A stretch of 64,000 bases of DNA from Achromobacter spanius (GTDB lineage Bacteria; Pseudomonadota; Gammaproteobacteria; Burkholderiales; Burkholderiaceae_B). The stretch lies in NCBI RefSeq assembly GCF_002812705.1, contig NZ_CP025030.1, positions 4,836,001-4,900,000 on the forward strand, read 5' to 3'. The position numbers and the translations under genes are program-made. This document shows, one piece after another, positions 8,829 through 18,265 of this stretch. How positions within the stretch are numbered: position 1 is the first letter of the stretch; each line of letters begins with the position of its first letter. The notes beneath the pieces were generated by a model. The model did not search any database. It saw nothing but the letters and a program-made list of their open reading frames with translations, and had not been told where the DNA came from.

Positions 8829-10510
8829 CGACCCGACCCGCCGCCCTGGAAGCCTGCCGCATCCTGGAAGCGTCCGGCATCCACCCGCTGCTGGCCCGCC
8901 TGTGGGCCGCGCGCGGCGTCACGCATCCTGATCAAACCAAGCTGGCGTGGCCGTCGCTGCTGCCGCCCGCCGGCCTGACCCATTCCGCGCACGCCGCCGG
9001 CGTGCTGGCCGACGCCATCCAGGCCGGCAAGAAGCTCTTGATCGTGGCCGACTACGATTGCGACGGCGCCACCGCCTGCGCGGTCGGCCTGCGCGCCCTG
9101 TCCGCCATGGGCGCTGATGTCGACTTCCTGGTGCCCAACCGCTTTGAAACCGGCTATGGCCTGTCGCCCGCCGTGGTGGACCTGGCCGTGCGCCACCGCA
9201 GCGGCAAGCCCGACATCATCATCACCGTGGACAACGGCATCGCCAGCGTCGACGGCGTGGCCGCCGCCAACGACGCCGGTATCGGCGTGGTCATCACCGA
9301 CCACCACTTGCCGGGCGACACCCTGCCCGACGCGCTGGCCATCGTGAACCCGAACCAGCCCGGCTGCGGCTTTCCGTCCAAGAACCTGGCGGGCGTGGGC
9401 GTGATCTTCTACATGATGCTGGCCTTGCGCGCCGAGCTGCGCCGCCGTGGCGTCTACCCGGCCGATGGCGGCCCGCGCCTGGATGCGCTGTCGGATCTGG
9501 TGGCCTTGGGCACCGTGGCCGACGTGGTCAAACTGGACGCCAACAACCGCCTGCTGGTCACGCAAGGCCTGCAACGCATGCGCAGCGGCCGCCTGCAACC
9601 TGGCCTGCGCGCGCTGTTTGCGGTGGCCGGCCGCGAGCCGCGCAGCGCCAATGGTTTCGACCTGGGCTTTGCGCTGGGCCCGCGCATCAACGCGGCCGGC
9701 CGCCTGGCCGACATGAGCCTGGGCATTGCCTGCCTGACCACCGATGACGAAGCCCAGGCGCTGGAAATGGCGCGCGAGCTTGACAACATCAACCGCGAAC
9801 GCCGCACCATCGAAGCCGAAATGCGCGAGCAGGCCCTGGCCGCCATGGAAGAACCCAACGCGGCGGCGGGCGCCACGGTCTGCGTGTTCGACCCCGGCTG
9901 GCACCAGGGCGTGGTGGGCCTGGTGGCCTCGCGCCTGAAAGAAAAATTCTGGCGCCCCACCCTGGCGTTCGCCCCCGCGGGCGACGACGAAATCCGGGGC
10001 TCGGGCCGTTCGATTCCCGACGTACACCTGCGCGACGCGCTGGACCTGGTGTCCAAGCGCCACCCCAACCTGATCCGCAAGTTCGGCGGCCACGCCATGG
10101 CGGCCGGCCTGACGCTGGGCCGCGCCGACTTCCCCGCCTTCGCCCCCGCGTTCGACGCGGCCGTGCGCGAACTGACCGGCCGCGACACCTTCGAACCCGT
10201 CATCGAAACCGATGGATCTTTGGAGTCGGGCTACGCCAACGCCGAAGTTGCCGGCATGCTCCAGCAACAAGTCTGGGGCGCGGGCTTTGCCGCCCCCTTG
10301 TTCCTGGACGAGTTCACCGTGCGCAACCAGCGCCTGGTCGGCGAAAAGCATTTGAAGCTGTCCTTGGAACGCGGCCATCAACGTTTTGACGCCATCTGGT
10401 TCGGCCACGACCAGTCACTGCCGGAACATATACAGGCGGCGTACCGGCTGGAGCAAAATGTGTGGAACGGGATGGTGTCGGTACAGTTGGTGATCGAACA
10501 CGCGGGCTAA
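8810..10510 (+). CDS. recJ: Single-stranded-DNA-specific 5'-3' exonuclease RecJ
   Basis: A 566-residue DHH-family exonuclease. Motifs seen are VADYDCDGATA (motif I), TDHHLPGD (DHH), and FGGHAMAAGL (DHHA1 domain). RecJ degrades 5' single strands in RecFOR recombination, mismatch repair and base excision repair. The open frame extends far upstream, but a GTG at 8810 with GGAG six bases before it gives a protein of the usual RecJ length (E. coli RecJ is 577), so that start is chosen; it lies inside the end of the preceding gene. Confidence 0.94.
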   Translation: MVSPRLTTRPAALEACRILEASGIHPLLARLWAARGVTHPDQTKLAWPSLLPPAGLTHSAHAAGVLADAIQAGKKLLIVADYDCDGATACAVGLRALSAMGADVDFLVPNRFETGYGLSPAVVDLAVRHRSGKPDIIITVDNGIASVDGVAAANDAGIGVVITDHHLPGDTLPDALAIVNPNQPGCGFPSKNLAGVGVIFYMMLALRAELRRRGVYPADGGPRLDALSDLVALGTVADVVKLDANNRLLVTQGLQRMRSGRLQPGLRALFAVAGREPRSANGFDLGFALGPRINAAGRLADMSLGIACLTTDDEAQALEMARELDNINRERRTIEAEMREQALAAMEEPNAAAGATVCVFDPGWHQGVVGLVASRLKEKFWRPTLAFAPAGDDEIRGSGRSIPDVHLRDALDLVSKRHPNLIRKFGGHAMAAGLTLGRADFPAFAPAFDAAVRELTGRDTFEPVIETDGSLESGYANAEVAGMLQQQVWGAGFAAPLFLDEFTVRNQRLVGEKHLKLSLERGHQRFDAIWFGHDQSLPEHIQAAYRLEQNVWNGMVSVQLVIEHAG

Positions 10511-10527
10511 AAAACGGATTCACATCC

Positions 10528-10707
10528 GTAGGATGGGTGAAGCGCGGCAAAGCCCGGGCAAGAACGAAGGTATCGAACGCGCGTAACCCATCAAACAACG
10601 CCGAATTCTCATGGGCCGTACCTATACCGGTGACGGTCGGCTGATGGGTTACGCGCGTCCCGCACCTGAATTCTTGCCGACGCATTCCCGCGCTTCACCC
10701 ATCCTAC
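10528..10707. repeat. Composite palindromic repeat (two 66-bp units, head to head)
   Basis: Two 66-bp units, 10528-10593 and 10642-10707, lie in inverted orientation around a 48-bp centre. They are identical at 54 of 66 positions: the outer 20 bases (GTAGGATGGGTGAAGCGCGG and its complement) and inner 17 bases are perfect inverted repeats, with GGCAAGAA and AGGT conserved between. Each unit is itself an imperfect palindrome with GATGGGT and ACCCATC ends. This resembles the dispersed GATGGGT...ACCCATC intergenic repeats of proteobacteria; there is no coding capacity. It fills the recJ-prfB gap and could fold into a large hairpin or four-arm structure. Confidence 0.85.
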
Positions 10708-10819
10708 GAGCTGCGCGCCCGCTCGCCCCATCCGTCCCCCCTCTTACAACACGCGCCCGCGCTATTGCCCCATCCACGGTAAAATGCCAGGTTTCGCACA
10801 AAAGTCATCAGGAATCATC

Positions 10820-11924
10820 ATGGAAGCCGAACGTCAGAACCAGCTCGCAGCCCGCCTCGCCGACTATGCGGAGCGCGAACAGGCTCTACGGAGGTATCTT
10901 TGACTACGATGCCAAAGCTGAACGCCTGCACGTTGTAAACGCCGAGCTTGAAGACCCGGCTGTCTGGAACGACCCCAAGCACGCCCAAGACCTGGGCCGT
11001 GAAAAGAAAGCCCTGGAAGACGTGGTGGAAACGCTCACCGGTCTGGGCACGGGCCTGGCCGACGCCAATGAATTGTTCGAACTGGCCGAGGCCGACGACG
11101 ACGATTCCACCCTTGAATCCATCGAAAAAGACGCCGACGCGTTCCAGGAAAAGCTCGAAAACCTGGAATTCCGCCGCATGTTCTCGAATCCGGCCGATCC
11201 GCTGAACTGCTTCCTGGACATCCAGGCTGGCGCGGGCGGTACGGAAGCGCAGGACTGGGCCTCGATGCTGCTGCGCCAGTACCTCAAGTACGCCGAGCGC
11301 AAGGGCTTCAAGGTTGAAGTGCTGGAAGAATCCGAAGGCGACGTCGCGGGCATCAAGTCGGCCACCATCAAGATGGAAGGCGAATACGCCTTTGGCTACC
11401 TGCGCACCGAAACCGGCGTGCATCGCCTGGTCCGCAAGAGTCCGTTCGATTCCTCCGGCGGTCGCCACACGTCGTTTGCCAGCGTCTTCGTGTACCCGGA
11501 AGTCGACGAATCGTTTGAAGTTGAAGTGAACCCCGCCGACCTGCGCGTGGACACCTACCGCGCGTCCGGCGCGGGCGGTCAGCACATCAACAAGACCGAT
11601 TCCGCCGTGCGCCTGACCCACATCCCCACGGGCATCGTGGTGCAGTGCCAGAACGACCGTTCGCAGCACCGCAACCGCGCCGAAGCCATGCAGATGCTGA
11701 AGTCCAAGCTCTACGAACTGGAAATGCGCAACCGCATGGCCGAACAGCAGAAGCTGGAAGACTCCAAGACCGATGTGGGCTGGGGCCACCAGATCCGTTC
11801 CTACGTGCTGGACCAGAGCCGCATCAAGGACCTGCGCACGAACGTTGAAATCTCCAACACGCAAAAAGTGCTGGACGGCGACCTGGATCCCTTCATCCAG
11901 GCCAGCCTGAAGCAAGGCGTTTAA
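10820..11924 (+). CDS. prfB: Peptide chain release factor 2, with programmed +1 frameshift
   Basis: The gene starts at ATG 10820 and reads 27 codons to an in-frame TGA at 10901-10903; a +1 shift there continues in the frame ending at 11924, giving 367 residues. The product recognises UGA and UAA stop codons. Signatures are SPF in [12 protein letters not shown] for stop-codon recognition and the GGQ loop in [16 protein letters not shown] for peptidyl-tRNA hydrolysis. It is followed by an SDR gene and lysS, the latter being the usual neighbour. An annotation using only one frame would give a wrong N terminus. Confidence 0.96.
10890..10903 (+). promoter_or_regulatory. prfB +1 programmed frameshift site
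   Basis: GGAGG (10890-10894), three bases TAT, then the slippery codon CTT and stop TGA followed by C. The internal Shine-Dalgarno at three bases from CTT and the poor-context stop TGAC are the standard autoregulatory arrangement: low RF2 slows termination at UGA and favours slipping into the +1 frame. Confidence 0.95.
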
Positions 11925-11967
11925 GTTTGTCGCGATACTTCCGCTAACCGCACCCAGAGGTCCACGA

Positions 11968-12723
11968 ATGTCTGACACCATCGCAATCCTAACCGGCGCT
12001 TCGCGCGGCATCGGCGCCGCCATGGCGCGCGGCCTGCTCAAACCGGGCACCCGCCTGATCACGCTGGCGCGCCGCGAAGACCCCGAACTGGCCGCCTACG
12101 CGCGGTCGCAGGATGTGCAACTGGAACAACTGTCCGTGGACCTCTCGGACCTGAAGGCGGCGGAAACCGCGGCTGAACGCATCTGCGCGGCCCTGCCGCG
12201 CGATGCCAAGCGCTATCTGCTGATCAACAATGCGGGCACGGTCCACCCCGTGGCCGGCACCGACGCCCTGATCGACAGCGCGGCCATCACCGCCGCGTTC
12301 AATCTGAACGTCACCGCCGTCATGCTGCTGACCGCGCGCTTTTTGGCCGCCGTCGAAGACCTGAAGGCAGACCGCCGCGTGCTGAACATCTCGTCCGGCG
12401 CGGGCCGCAACCCGAACGCCGGCTGGGGCGTCTACTGCGCCACCAAGGCCGCGCTGGACATGTATTCGCGCGTGGTCAAGCAGGAACAAGGCGATGACGG
12501 CGCGCGCATCGTCGCGCTGGCCCCCGGCATCGTCGACACCGACATGCAGGTCGCCATCCGTTCCAGCGACCCCGACAGCTTCCCGGCGCTGGCCAAGTTC
12601 CAGGACTTCCACGCCACCGGCAAGCTCGCTTCGCCCGCCAACGTGGCCACCCGCATCCTTGCCTACCTGGATCGCGAAGATTTCGGCACGACCGAAATCG
12701 ACGACATCCGCAATTACGACTGA
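11968..12723 (+). CDS. Short-chain dehydrogenase/reductase
   Basis: A 251-residue Rossmann-fold oxidoreductase. Near the N terminus it has the cofactor motif TGASRGIG, then INNAG, the catalytic Ser in NISSGAG and the YCATK active-site Tyr and Lys. It is of the sepiapterin/benzil-reductase-like SDR type and probably uses NADP(H); the substrate is unknown. It lies between prfB and lysS with 43 and 10 base gaps, suggesting co-transcription, which says nothing clear about its role. Confidence 0.88.
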   Translation: MSDTIAILTGASRGIGAAMARGLLKPGTRLITLARREDPELAAYARSQDVQLEQLSVDLSDLKAAETAAERICAALPRDAKRYLLINNAGTVHPVAGTDALIDSAAITAAFNLNVTAVMLLTARFLAAVEDLKADRRVLNISSGAGRNPNAGWGVYCATKAALDMYSRVVKQEQGDDGARIVALAPGIVDTDMQVAIRSSDPDSFPALAKFQDFHATGKLASPANVATRILAYLDREDFGTTEIDDIRNYD

Positions 12724-12733
12724 TCCCCTTACC

Positions 12734-14257
12734 ATGACCGACCACTCGACCACTCCGGCACCCGCCCAGGATGAAAACCGCTTGATCGCCGAACGGCGCG
12801 CCAAGCTGGCCAAACTGCGCGAAACCGGGGTCGCGTACCCCAACGACTTCGTTCCGGACGCCCGCGCCGCCGCGCTGCACGACAAGTACGACGGCGAAGA
12901 ACAGGAAGCCCTGGCCGCCGCCGCCGTCACCGTCAAGGTCGCTGGCCGCATGATGCTCAAGCGCGTCATGGGCAAGGCCAGCTTCGCCACGCTGCAAGAC
13001 AGCACCGGCCGCATCCAGATCTACCTGGACCGTGGCACGCTGGGCGAAGACAACTACGCCGCGTTCAAGCAATGGGACATCGGCGACATCATCGCGATCG
13101 AAGGGTCGGTCTTCAAGACCAACAAGGGCGAACTGTCGGTGCACGCCGCCACGGCTCGCCTGCTGTCGAAGTCGCTGCGCCCGCTGCCGGACAAGTTCCA
13201 CGGCGTGGCCGACCAGGAACTGCGCTACCGCCAGCGCTACGTTGACCTGATCATGACGGACGCCACGCGCCGCACGTTCGAAGCGCGCAGCAAGGCCGTG
13301 GGCAGCATCCGCCAGTTCATGCTGAACGCCGGCTTCCTCGAAGTCGAAACGCCCATGCTGCACCCGATTCCGGGTGGCGCGGCGGCCAAGCCGTTCGTCA
13401 CGCACCACAATGCGCTGGACATGGAAATGTACCTGCGCATCGCGCCCGAGCTCTACCTGAAGCGCCTGATCGTCGGCGGCTTCGAGCGCGTGTTTGAAGT
13501 CAACCGCAACTTCCGCAACGAAGGCGTCAGCCCGCGTCACAACCCTGAATTCACGATGATGGAGTTCTACGCGGCCTTTGCGGAATACCGCTGGCTGATG
13601 GACTTCACGGAAGAACTGATCCGCCAGGCGGCCATCTCGGCCACCGGCAGCGCCGTGCTGACGTATCAGGAACGCGAACTGGACCTGTCCAAGCCGTTCG
13701 ACCGCCTGACCATCTGCGAAGCCATCCTGAAGTACGCGCCGGGCTACACCCAGGAACAACTGGACGACCCCGTCTTCGTGCGCGCCGAATTGAAGAAGCT
13801 GGGCGCGGATGCCGACGGCCCGGTGCTGTCGCGCGCCGGCCTGGGCGCGCTGCAACTGGCGCTGTTCGAAGAGACGGCCGAAGCCAAGCTCTGGAACCCC
13901 ACCTACATCATCGACTACCCGGTTGAAGTGTCGCCGCTGGCGCGCGCTTCCGACACGCGCGAAGGCATCACCGAGCGCTTCGAGCTGTTCATGACGGGCC
14001 GCGAAATCGCCAACGGCTTCTCGGAATTGAACGACCCCGAAGACCAGGCCGAACGCTTCCGCTCGCAAGTGGAAGCCAAGGACGCCGGCGACGAAGAAGC
14101 CATGTTCTACGACGCGGACTACATCCGCGCGCTGGAATACGGCATGCCTCCGACGGGCGGCTGCGGCATCGGCATCGACCGCCTGGTCATGCTGCTGACC
14201 GACAGCCCCAGCATCCGCGACGTCATCCTGTTCCCGCACCTGCGTCGTGAAGACTAA
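12734..14257 (+). CDS. lysS: Lysyl-tRNA synthetase, class II
   Basis: A 507-residue enzyme that charges tRNA-Lys. The N-terminal OB-fold anticodon-binding domain covers about 60-150. The class II core follows: motif 2 ([20 protein letters not shown]) and motif 3 ([14 protein letters not shown]). The start ATG 12734 lies ten bases after the SDR stop. Length and motifs match bacterial LysS. Confidence 0.97.
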   Translation: MTDHSTTPAPAQDENRLIAERRAKLAKLRETGVAYPNDFVPDARAAALHDKYDGEEQEALAAAAVTVKVAGRMMLKRVMGKASFATLQDSTGRIQIYLDRGTLGEDNYAAFKQWDIGDIIAIEGSVFKTNKGELSVHAATARLLSKSLRPLPDKFHGVADQELRYRQRYVDLIMTDATRRTFEARSKAVGSIRQFMLNAGFLEVETPMLHPIPGGAAAKPFVTHHNALDMEMYLRIAPELYLKRLIVGGFERVFEVNRNFRNEGVSPRHNPEFTMMEFYAAFAEYRWLMDFTEELIRQAAISATGSAVLTYQERELDLSKPFDRLTICEAILKYAPGYTQEQLDDPVFVRAELKKLGADADGPVLSRAGLGALQLALFEETAEAKLWNPTYIIDYPVEVSPLARASDTREGITERFELFMTGREIANGFSELNDPEDQAERFRSQVEAKDAGDEEAMFYDADYIRALEYGMPPTGGCGIGIDRLVMLLTDSPSIRDVILFPHLRRED

Positions 14258-14281
14258 AAGCTGCTTGGCCAAGGCCGCATC

Positions 14282-14599
14282 ATGATCTTCAAGATCTTGA
14301 TGCTGCTGCTGATTGCGGCGGGGCTGATCTACTGGATCAAGCAACCCCGCCGCGTCTTGCCGGCTTCGCCCTATGTCTCCGCGCGGCCGCGCCGGCCGGT
14401 GTTCATTGCCTTGTGCATCGCCGCCGCGATCTCAGCGGTGGCATCGCTGCTTTCTGCGCTGCTGTGGATGGGTGGCGTGGCGGGCGGCGTCACCGGTGGC
14501 GGCTATCACGGCGAGGCCGACTTCCTGCTGCCCGTGGCGGGTTCTTTGCTGGCGCTGGCCGTGGCCTGCGCCGTGGGCGCCTATCTCAAGCGTCGGTAG
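14282..14599 (+). CDS. Small membrane protein, unknown
   Basis: A 105-residue protein with three hydrophobic segments at about 2-18, 40-65 and 80-100, separated by basic stretches (KQPRRV, RPRRP) and a Gly-rich loop. It ends in KRR. It starts 24 bases after lysS and is probably co-transcribed. The family is not recognised. The last 14 bases overlap the convergent TetR gene. Confidence 0.6.
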   Translation: MIFKILMLLLIAAGLIYWIKQPRRVLPASPYVSARPRRPVFIALCIAAAISAVASLLSALLWMGGVAGGVTGGGYHGEADFLLPVAGSLLALAVACAVGAYLKRR

Positions 14600-15251
14600 C
14601 CTGAGCCGGCAAGGGCAAGGGCAAGGGCCAGGCCCCCGCGCCCGCGGGCAAGGCCGGCAACGACGCCAGCAACATCGCATCAATGAACTCGGCGGGCGCC
14701 AGACGCCCGCCCGGCTTGTACCACTGCACCGTCAGGTTCATCGCCCCCAGCACGCAACGCTTGATCACGCGCGCATCGCCCTTGATCATGCCCGCATCCA
14801 CCGCGCCGGCCACCACGGACTGCCACATCGCCTCGTAGCGATCGCTTAACGCCTTGACCGCCGACTGGCTGGGCGCGGACAGGCTGCGCCATTCGTACAC
14901 CAGCGCATTCATGGCGTCGCCCCCCGCGCCTTGCAACATGCTCCACATGTGTACGCGAAACAGCGCGGCCAGGCGATCGGCCGGCGCGTCGTAATGCGCC
15001 AGCGCCCGCTCGCCGCCGTCGATCACTTCCTGGATGCCGTTGTTCATGACGGCCACCAGTATTTCTTCCTTGCTGCGGAAATGGTGGAACAGGCTGCCGG
15101 ACTGCAAGCCCACGGCGCGGGCCAGTTCGCGCACCGTCGTGCGCTCATAGCCGTGCTTGCAAAACAGCCTGCCCGCCGTCAGCACCAGCTCGCGGCGGCG
15201 CTCCGACTCCGTGCCTTCATCGCGCGGCGCGGTGGCCACGGTCTTGTTCAT
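14586..15251 (-). CDS. TetR-family transcriptional regulator (last gene of the acyl-CoA/liv operon)
   Basis: A 221-residue regulator with an N-terminal helix-turn-helix (about 25-72; TTVRELARAVGLQSGSLFHHF) and a ligand-binding C-terminal domain. It lies six bases after the thiolase gene and closes the eight-gene operon, so it probably senses a CoA-ester or acid from that pathway and represses the promoter near 23300. The palindrome at 23302-23321 is its likely operator. The ligand is unknown. Confidence 0.88.
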   Translation of the reverse strand: MNKTVATAPRDEGTESERRRELVLTAGRLFCKHGYERTTVRELARAVGLQSGSLFHHFRSKEEILVAVMNNGIQEVIDGGERALAHYDAPADRLAALFRVHMWSMLQGAGGDAMNALVYEWRSLSAPSQSAVKALSDRYEAMWQSVVAGAVDAGMIKGDARVIKRCVLGAMNLTVQWYKPGGRLAPAEFIDAMLLASLPALPAGAGAWPLPLPLPAQATDA

Positions 15252-15257
15252 GGCGCT

Positions 15258-16412
15258 TCACAGTCTCTGGATGATGGTCGCCGTGGCCATGCCATGGCCG
15301 ATGCACATCAGTTGCATGCCGATCTCGCCCTCGGTCGCTTCAAGCCCCGCCAGCATCTTGGCCATCAAGCCCGCGCCGGTCGCGCCCAAGGGATGGCCGT
15401 GCGCAATCGCGCCGCCCCACGGATTCACGCGCGACGGCTTGGCGTCCAGTTCACGCTGCCAGGCCAGCACCACGCTGGCGAAGGCCTCGTTGATTTCGAT
15501 CCAATCGATGTCCTCCAAGGCCAGGCCGGCACGCGCCAAGGCCATGCGCGCGGCCGGAATCACGCCCGTCAACTGCATCACGGGGTCCGAGCCGACCGCC
15601 ACCCGCGCCAGGAACCTGGCGCGCGGCCGCAGCCCGTCTGACAGCGCCGTGTCGTGGTCGGCCAGCAATACCGCCGCCGCGCCGTCCGCCAATTGACTGG
15701 CATTGGCGGCGGTGACACCACCCTGCCCCGCCGGCCGCATCGCCGGCGCCATCGCCGCCATGCGCGCCGGGTCAGTGGTTTCGCGTATGCCTTCATCGCG
15801 ATGCACAGCGGCCTGCGGACCCGGCAGCAATTCGGCGTGCAGCCCGGCGCGCGCGGCGGTCCAGGCGCGTGCATGGCTTTCGCGCGCCCAGTCATCCATA
15901 TCTGCCTGCGACAAGCGCCAGTGGTCGGCAATACGCTCCGCGCTTTCAATCTGGTGGATCAGGGCATGGCGTTCCAGCAGCGCGGGGTTCAGCGATTCAA
16001 AGCCCTTGAATTCGCTTTGCCCCAAGGTCACGTCCAGGAACATCGGCACGCGGCTCATGCTTTCGACGCCGCCCGCCACCACATAGCGCATGTCGCCCGC
16101 CGCGATGGCTTGCGCGCCGAAGTGCACCGCCTGCTGGCTGGACCCGCACATGCGGTTTAGCGTCACGCCTGGCACGCTTTCCGGCAGACCGGACAGCATC
16201 GCCGCCAAACGCCCCACGTTCGCGCCCTGCTCGCCCGCCTGGCTGACGCAGCCCGCAATCAAGTCCTCGACCTTCTCGCCGGGCAAGCCGGCACGCGCCA
16301 GCAAGCCGTCCACCGTCTGCGCCAGCAGCGTATCGGGCCGCGTGTCGGCCCACCATCCGCCGCGCCGGCCGAACGGCGTGCGCACCGCTTCCACGATCAC
16401 GGCTTCGTTCAT
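15258..16412 (-). CDS. Acetyl-CoA C-acyltransferase (thiolase)
   Basis: A 384-residue thiolase. Visible are the nucleophile Cys in NRMCGSSQQAVH, the His of NPWGGAIAHGHPLGATGA and the second Cys in LMCIGHGM. It cleaves a 3-ketoacyl-CoA to acetyl-CoA and a shortened acyl-CoA, or the reverse. It overlaps the ligase gene upstream by four bases and precedes the TetR gene, fitting a role in the last step of degradation of the imported acid. Confidence 0.92.
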   Translation of the reverse strand: MNEAVIVEAVRTPFGRRGGWWADTRPDTLLAQTVDGLLARAGLPGEKVEDLIAGCVSQAGEQGANVGRLAAMLSGLPESVPGVTLNRMCGSSQQAVHFGAQAIAAGDMRYVVAGGVESMSRVPMFLDVTLGQSEFKGFESLNPALLERHALIHQIESAERIADHWRLSQADMDDWARESHARAWTAARAGLHAELLPGPQAAVHRDEGIRETTDPARMAAMAPAMRPAGQGGVTAANASQLADGAAAVLLADHDTALSDGLRPRARFLARVAVGSDPVMQLTGVIPAARMALARAGLALEDIDWIEINEAFASVVLAWQRELDAKPSRVNPWGGAIAHGHPLGATGAGLMAKMLAGLEATEGEIGMQLMCIGHGMATATIIQRL

Positions 16413-18265
16413 GCCATCGTCTCCTCAACGTAGAGCATTTCAATTTCTTTAGCGTAGGTGCGATAGATGCTCGCGCGGCGCACTTTCATCGTGGCCGTCA
16501 CCTCGCCATCGTCATGGTCCAGTTCCTTGGTCAGCAGGTGAAAGCGCTTGATCTGCGACACGGGCGCAAGCCCGGCGTTGGCGCGCGACACTTCCTGCTG
16601 CACCAGTTCGCGCACTTCTGCTGCTTCTGCCAGCGACCGGAAATGCGTGAACGCAATGCGGCGCGACTCGGCCCACTTGCCCACCGTGTCGAACTCAAGC
16701 TGGATCAGCGCCGACACGAACTTGCGGCCATCGGCAATCACGATGCATTCCTTCACATACGGGCTGCCCTTGACGGCATTTTCAATTTCGGACGGCGTCA
16801 GGTTCTTGCCGCCCGCCGTGATCATGATGTCTTTGAGGCGGTCCACGATGCGCACGCGCCCGTCTTGTTCCGCCACCACGTCGCCCGTGTACAGCCAGCC
16901 GTCGCGCACCGTATCGGCCGTGGCGTCCGCGTTCTTGTAATAGCCCTGGAACACCATGTCGCCGCGCACCAGCAGTTCGCCGGCGTCACCCATCTTCCAT
17001 TCCACGCCCATAATCGGTTCGCCCACCGTGCCCACTTTCACGCGGTCGGGATGCTGGCCGAAGATCATGCCGGCCGATTCCGTCAGACCATACACTTCCA
17101 GCAGCGGCACACCCAGGGTGCGGAAATAGCGCACCACGTCAGGCGGGATGGGCGCGGCGCCGGTCATCGCCACGCGCACGCGGCGCAAGCCGATGAAGTT
17201 CTGCAAGGCGCGCAGTACCAGCCAGTACCACAGCGTATGCGTCAGCCGTTCGCCCATGCTGTACTGCGCGGGCGACTTTTCCAGAAAGGGTGCGCAGCGC
17301 GCCAATGCCTGCCGGTACAGCCACTGCTGCAAGCGCCCCGCTTCCTGCATCTTGATCGAAATCGATGCGTGCAGCTTTTCCCAGATGCGCGGCACGCCCA
17401 GGAAGATCGTCGGCGCCACTTCGCGCAGGTCTTCCTGCACCGTGCGGATGGATTCGCCAAAGTTCACCTGCGAGCCCAGATACAGCGGCACGAAGGTGGA
17501 CAGCATTTGTTCGGCCACATGGCACAGCGGCAGATACGACAGATGCACGCTGTGCGCATCCATCGACAGCCGGTCGGCGATACCCGGCGCCACGCCGCGC
17601 ATGTTGCGGTAGCTGAGCATCGCGCCCTTGGGCTTGCCGGTGGATCCGGACGTATAAATCATCAGCCCGGTTTCATCCAGGCGCTGCGCATCCAGCGCGG
17701 CGTGCAAGGCGGTAAGTTCGGCGGCCTCGCGGCGCGCGCCATCGGCTTCAATCTCGGCAAAGGTCACGAGCCGCTCGCGCTCGGTCGGCGCGTACGAACG
17801 CAGGCCCTTGGTTTCGATCATCACAATGCGGCGCAGCAGCGGCAAGCGGTCCGCCACCTGCAACACCTTGTCGGTCTGTTCCTGGTCTTCGCACACCACC
17901 AGCTCAACGTCGGCGTGCTCCAGCACATAGCCCATTTCCTCGGCCGGGCTGGTTGGATAGACGCCCACGGCCACGCCGCCCACCGTGCCCGCCCCCAACT
18001 GGGTCAGCAACCACTCCACGCGGTTCTCGGACACGACGGCAACCCGGCCGCCCACGCTCAGGCCCAGGGCGCGCAGGCCCAGCCCTACGTGGCAGGCCCG
18101 CTGCCAGTAGCCTGCCCAGGTCAGCGGCTTCCAGATACCAAAATCTTTTTGCCGGATGGCAATGGCCCCAGGCTGCCGCCGCGCCTGCTCGCGCAGCATC
18201 TGCGGCAAGGTCAGTTCGGGCCAAACGGCGGGGTCAATCAACGCAACCATGGCCTTGTCCTTCAT
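16409..18265 (-). CDS. Long-chain acyl-CoA synthetase (AMP-forming)
   Basis: A 618-residue ANL-family ligase. It has the P-loop motif IYTSGSTGKPKGAM, the adenine-binding region around LEVYGLTESAG and the hinge GWLYTGDVV, with a C-terminal KDIMITAGGKNLTPSEIE segment. It activates a carboxylic acid to its CoA thioester with ATP. The size and C-terminal layout resemble the FAA1/long-chain group. It overlaps both neighbours by four bases and is encoded between a livF-type ATPase and a thiolase, so it likely activates the substrate of the adjacent ABC importer. Confidence 0.92.
   Translation of the reverse strand: MKDKAMVALIDPAVWPELTLPQMLREQARRQPGAIAIRQKDFGIWKPLTWAGYWQRACHVGLGLRALGLSVGGRVAVVSENRVEWLLTQLGAGTVGGVAVGVYPTSPAEEMGYVLEHADVELVVCEDQEQTDKVLQVADRLPLLRRIVMIETKGLRSYAPTERERLVTFAEIEADGARREAAELTALHAALDAQRLDETGLMIYTSGSTGKPKGAMLSYRNMRGVAPGIADRLSMDAHSVHLSYLPLCHVAEQMLSTFVPLYLGSQVNFGESIRTVQEDLREVAPTIFLGVPRIWEKLHASISIKMQEAGRLQQWLYRQALARCAPFLEKSPAQYSMGERLTHTLWYWLVLRALQNFIGLRRVRVAMTGAAPIPPDVVRYFRTLGVPLLEVYGLTESAGMIFGQHPDRVKVGTVGEPIMGVEWKMGDAGELLVRGDMVFQGYYKNADATADTVRDGWLYTGDVVAEQDGRVRIVDRLKDIMITAGGKNLTPSEIENAVKGSPYVKECIVIADGRKFVSALIQLEFDTVGKWAESRRIAFTHFRSLAEAAEVRELVQQEVSRANAGLAPVSQIKRFHLLTKELDHDDGEVTATMKVRRASIYRTYAKEIEMLYVEETMA

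Noticed and set aside
8825..10408. 527-codon frame antisense to recJ
   Set aside because: Same reason; recJ motifs on the plus strand are complete.
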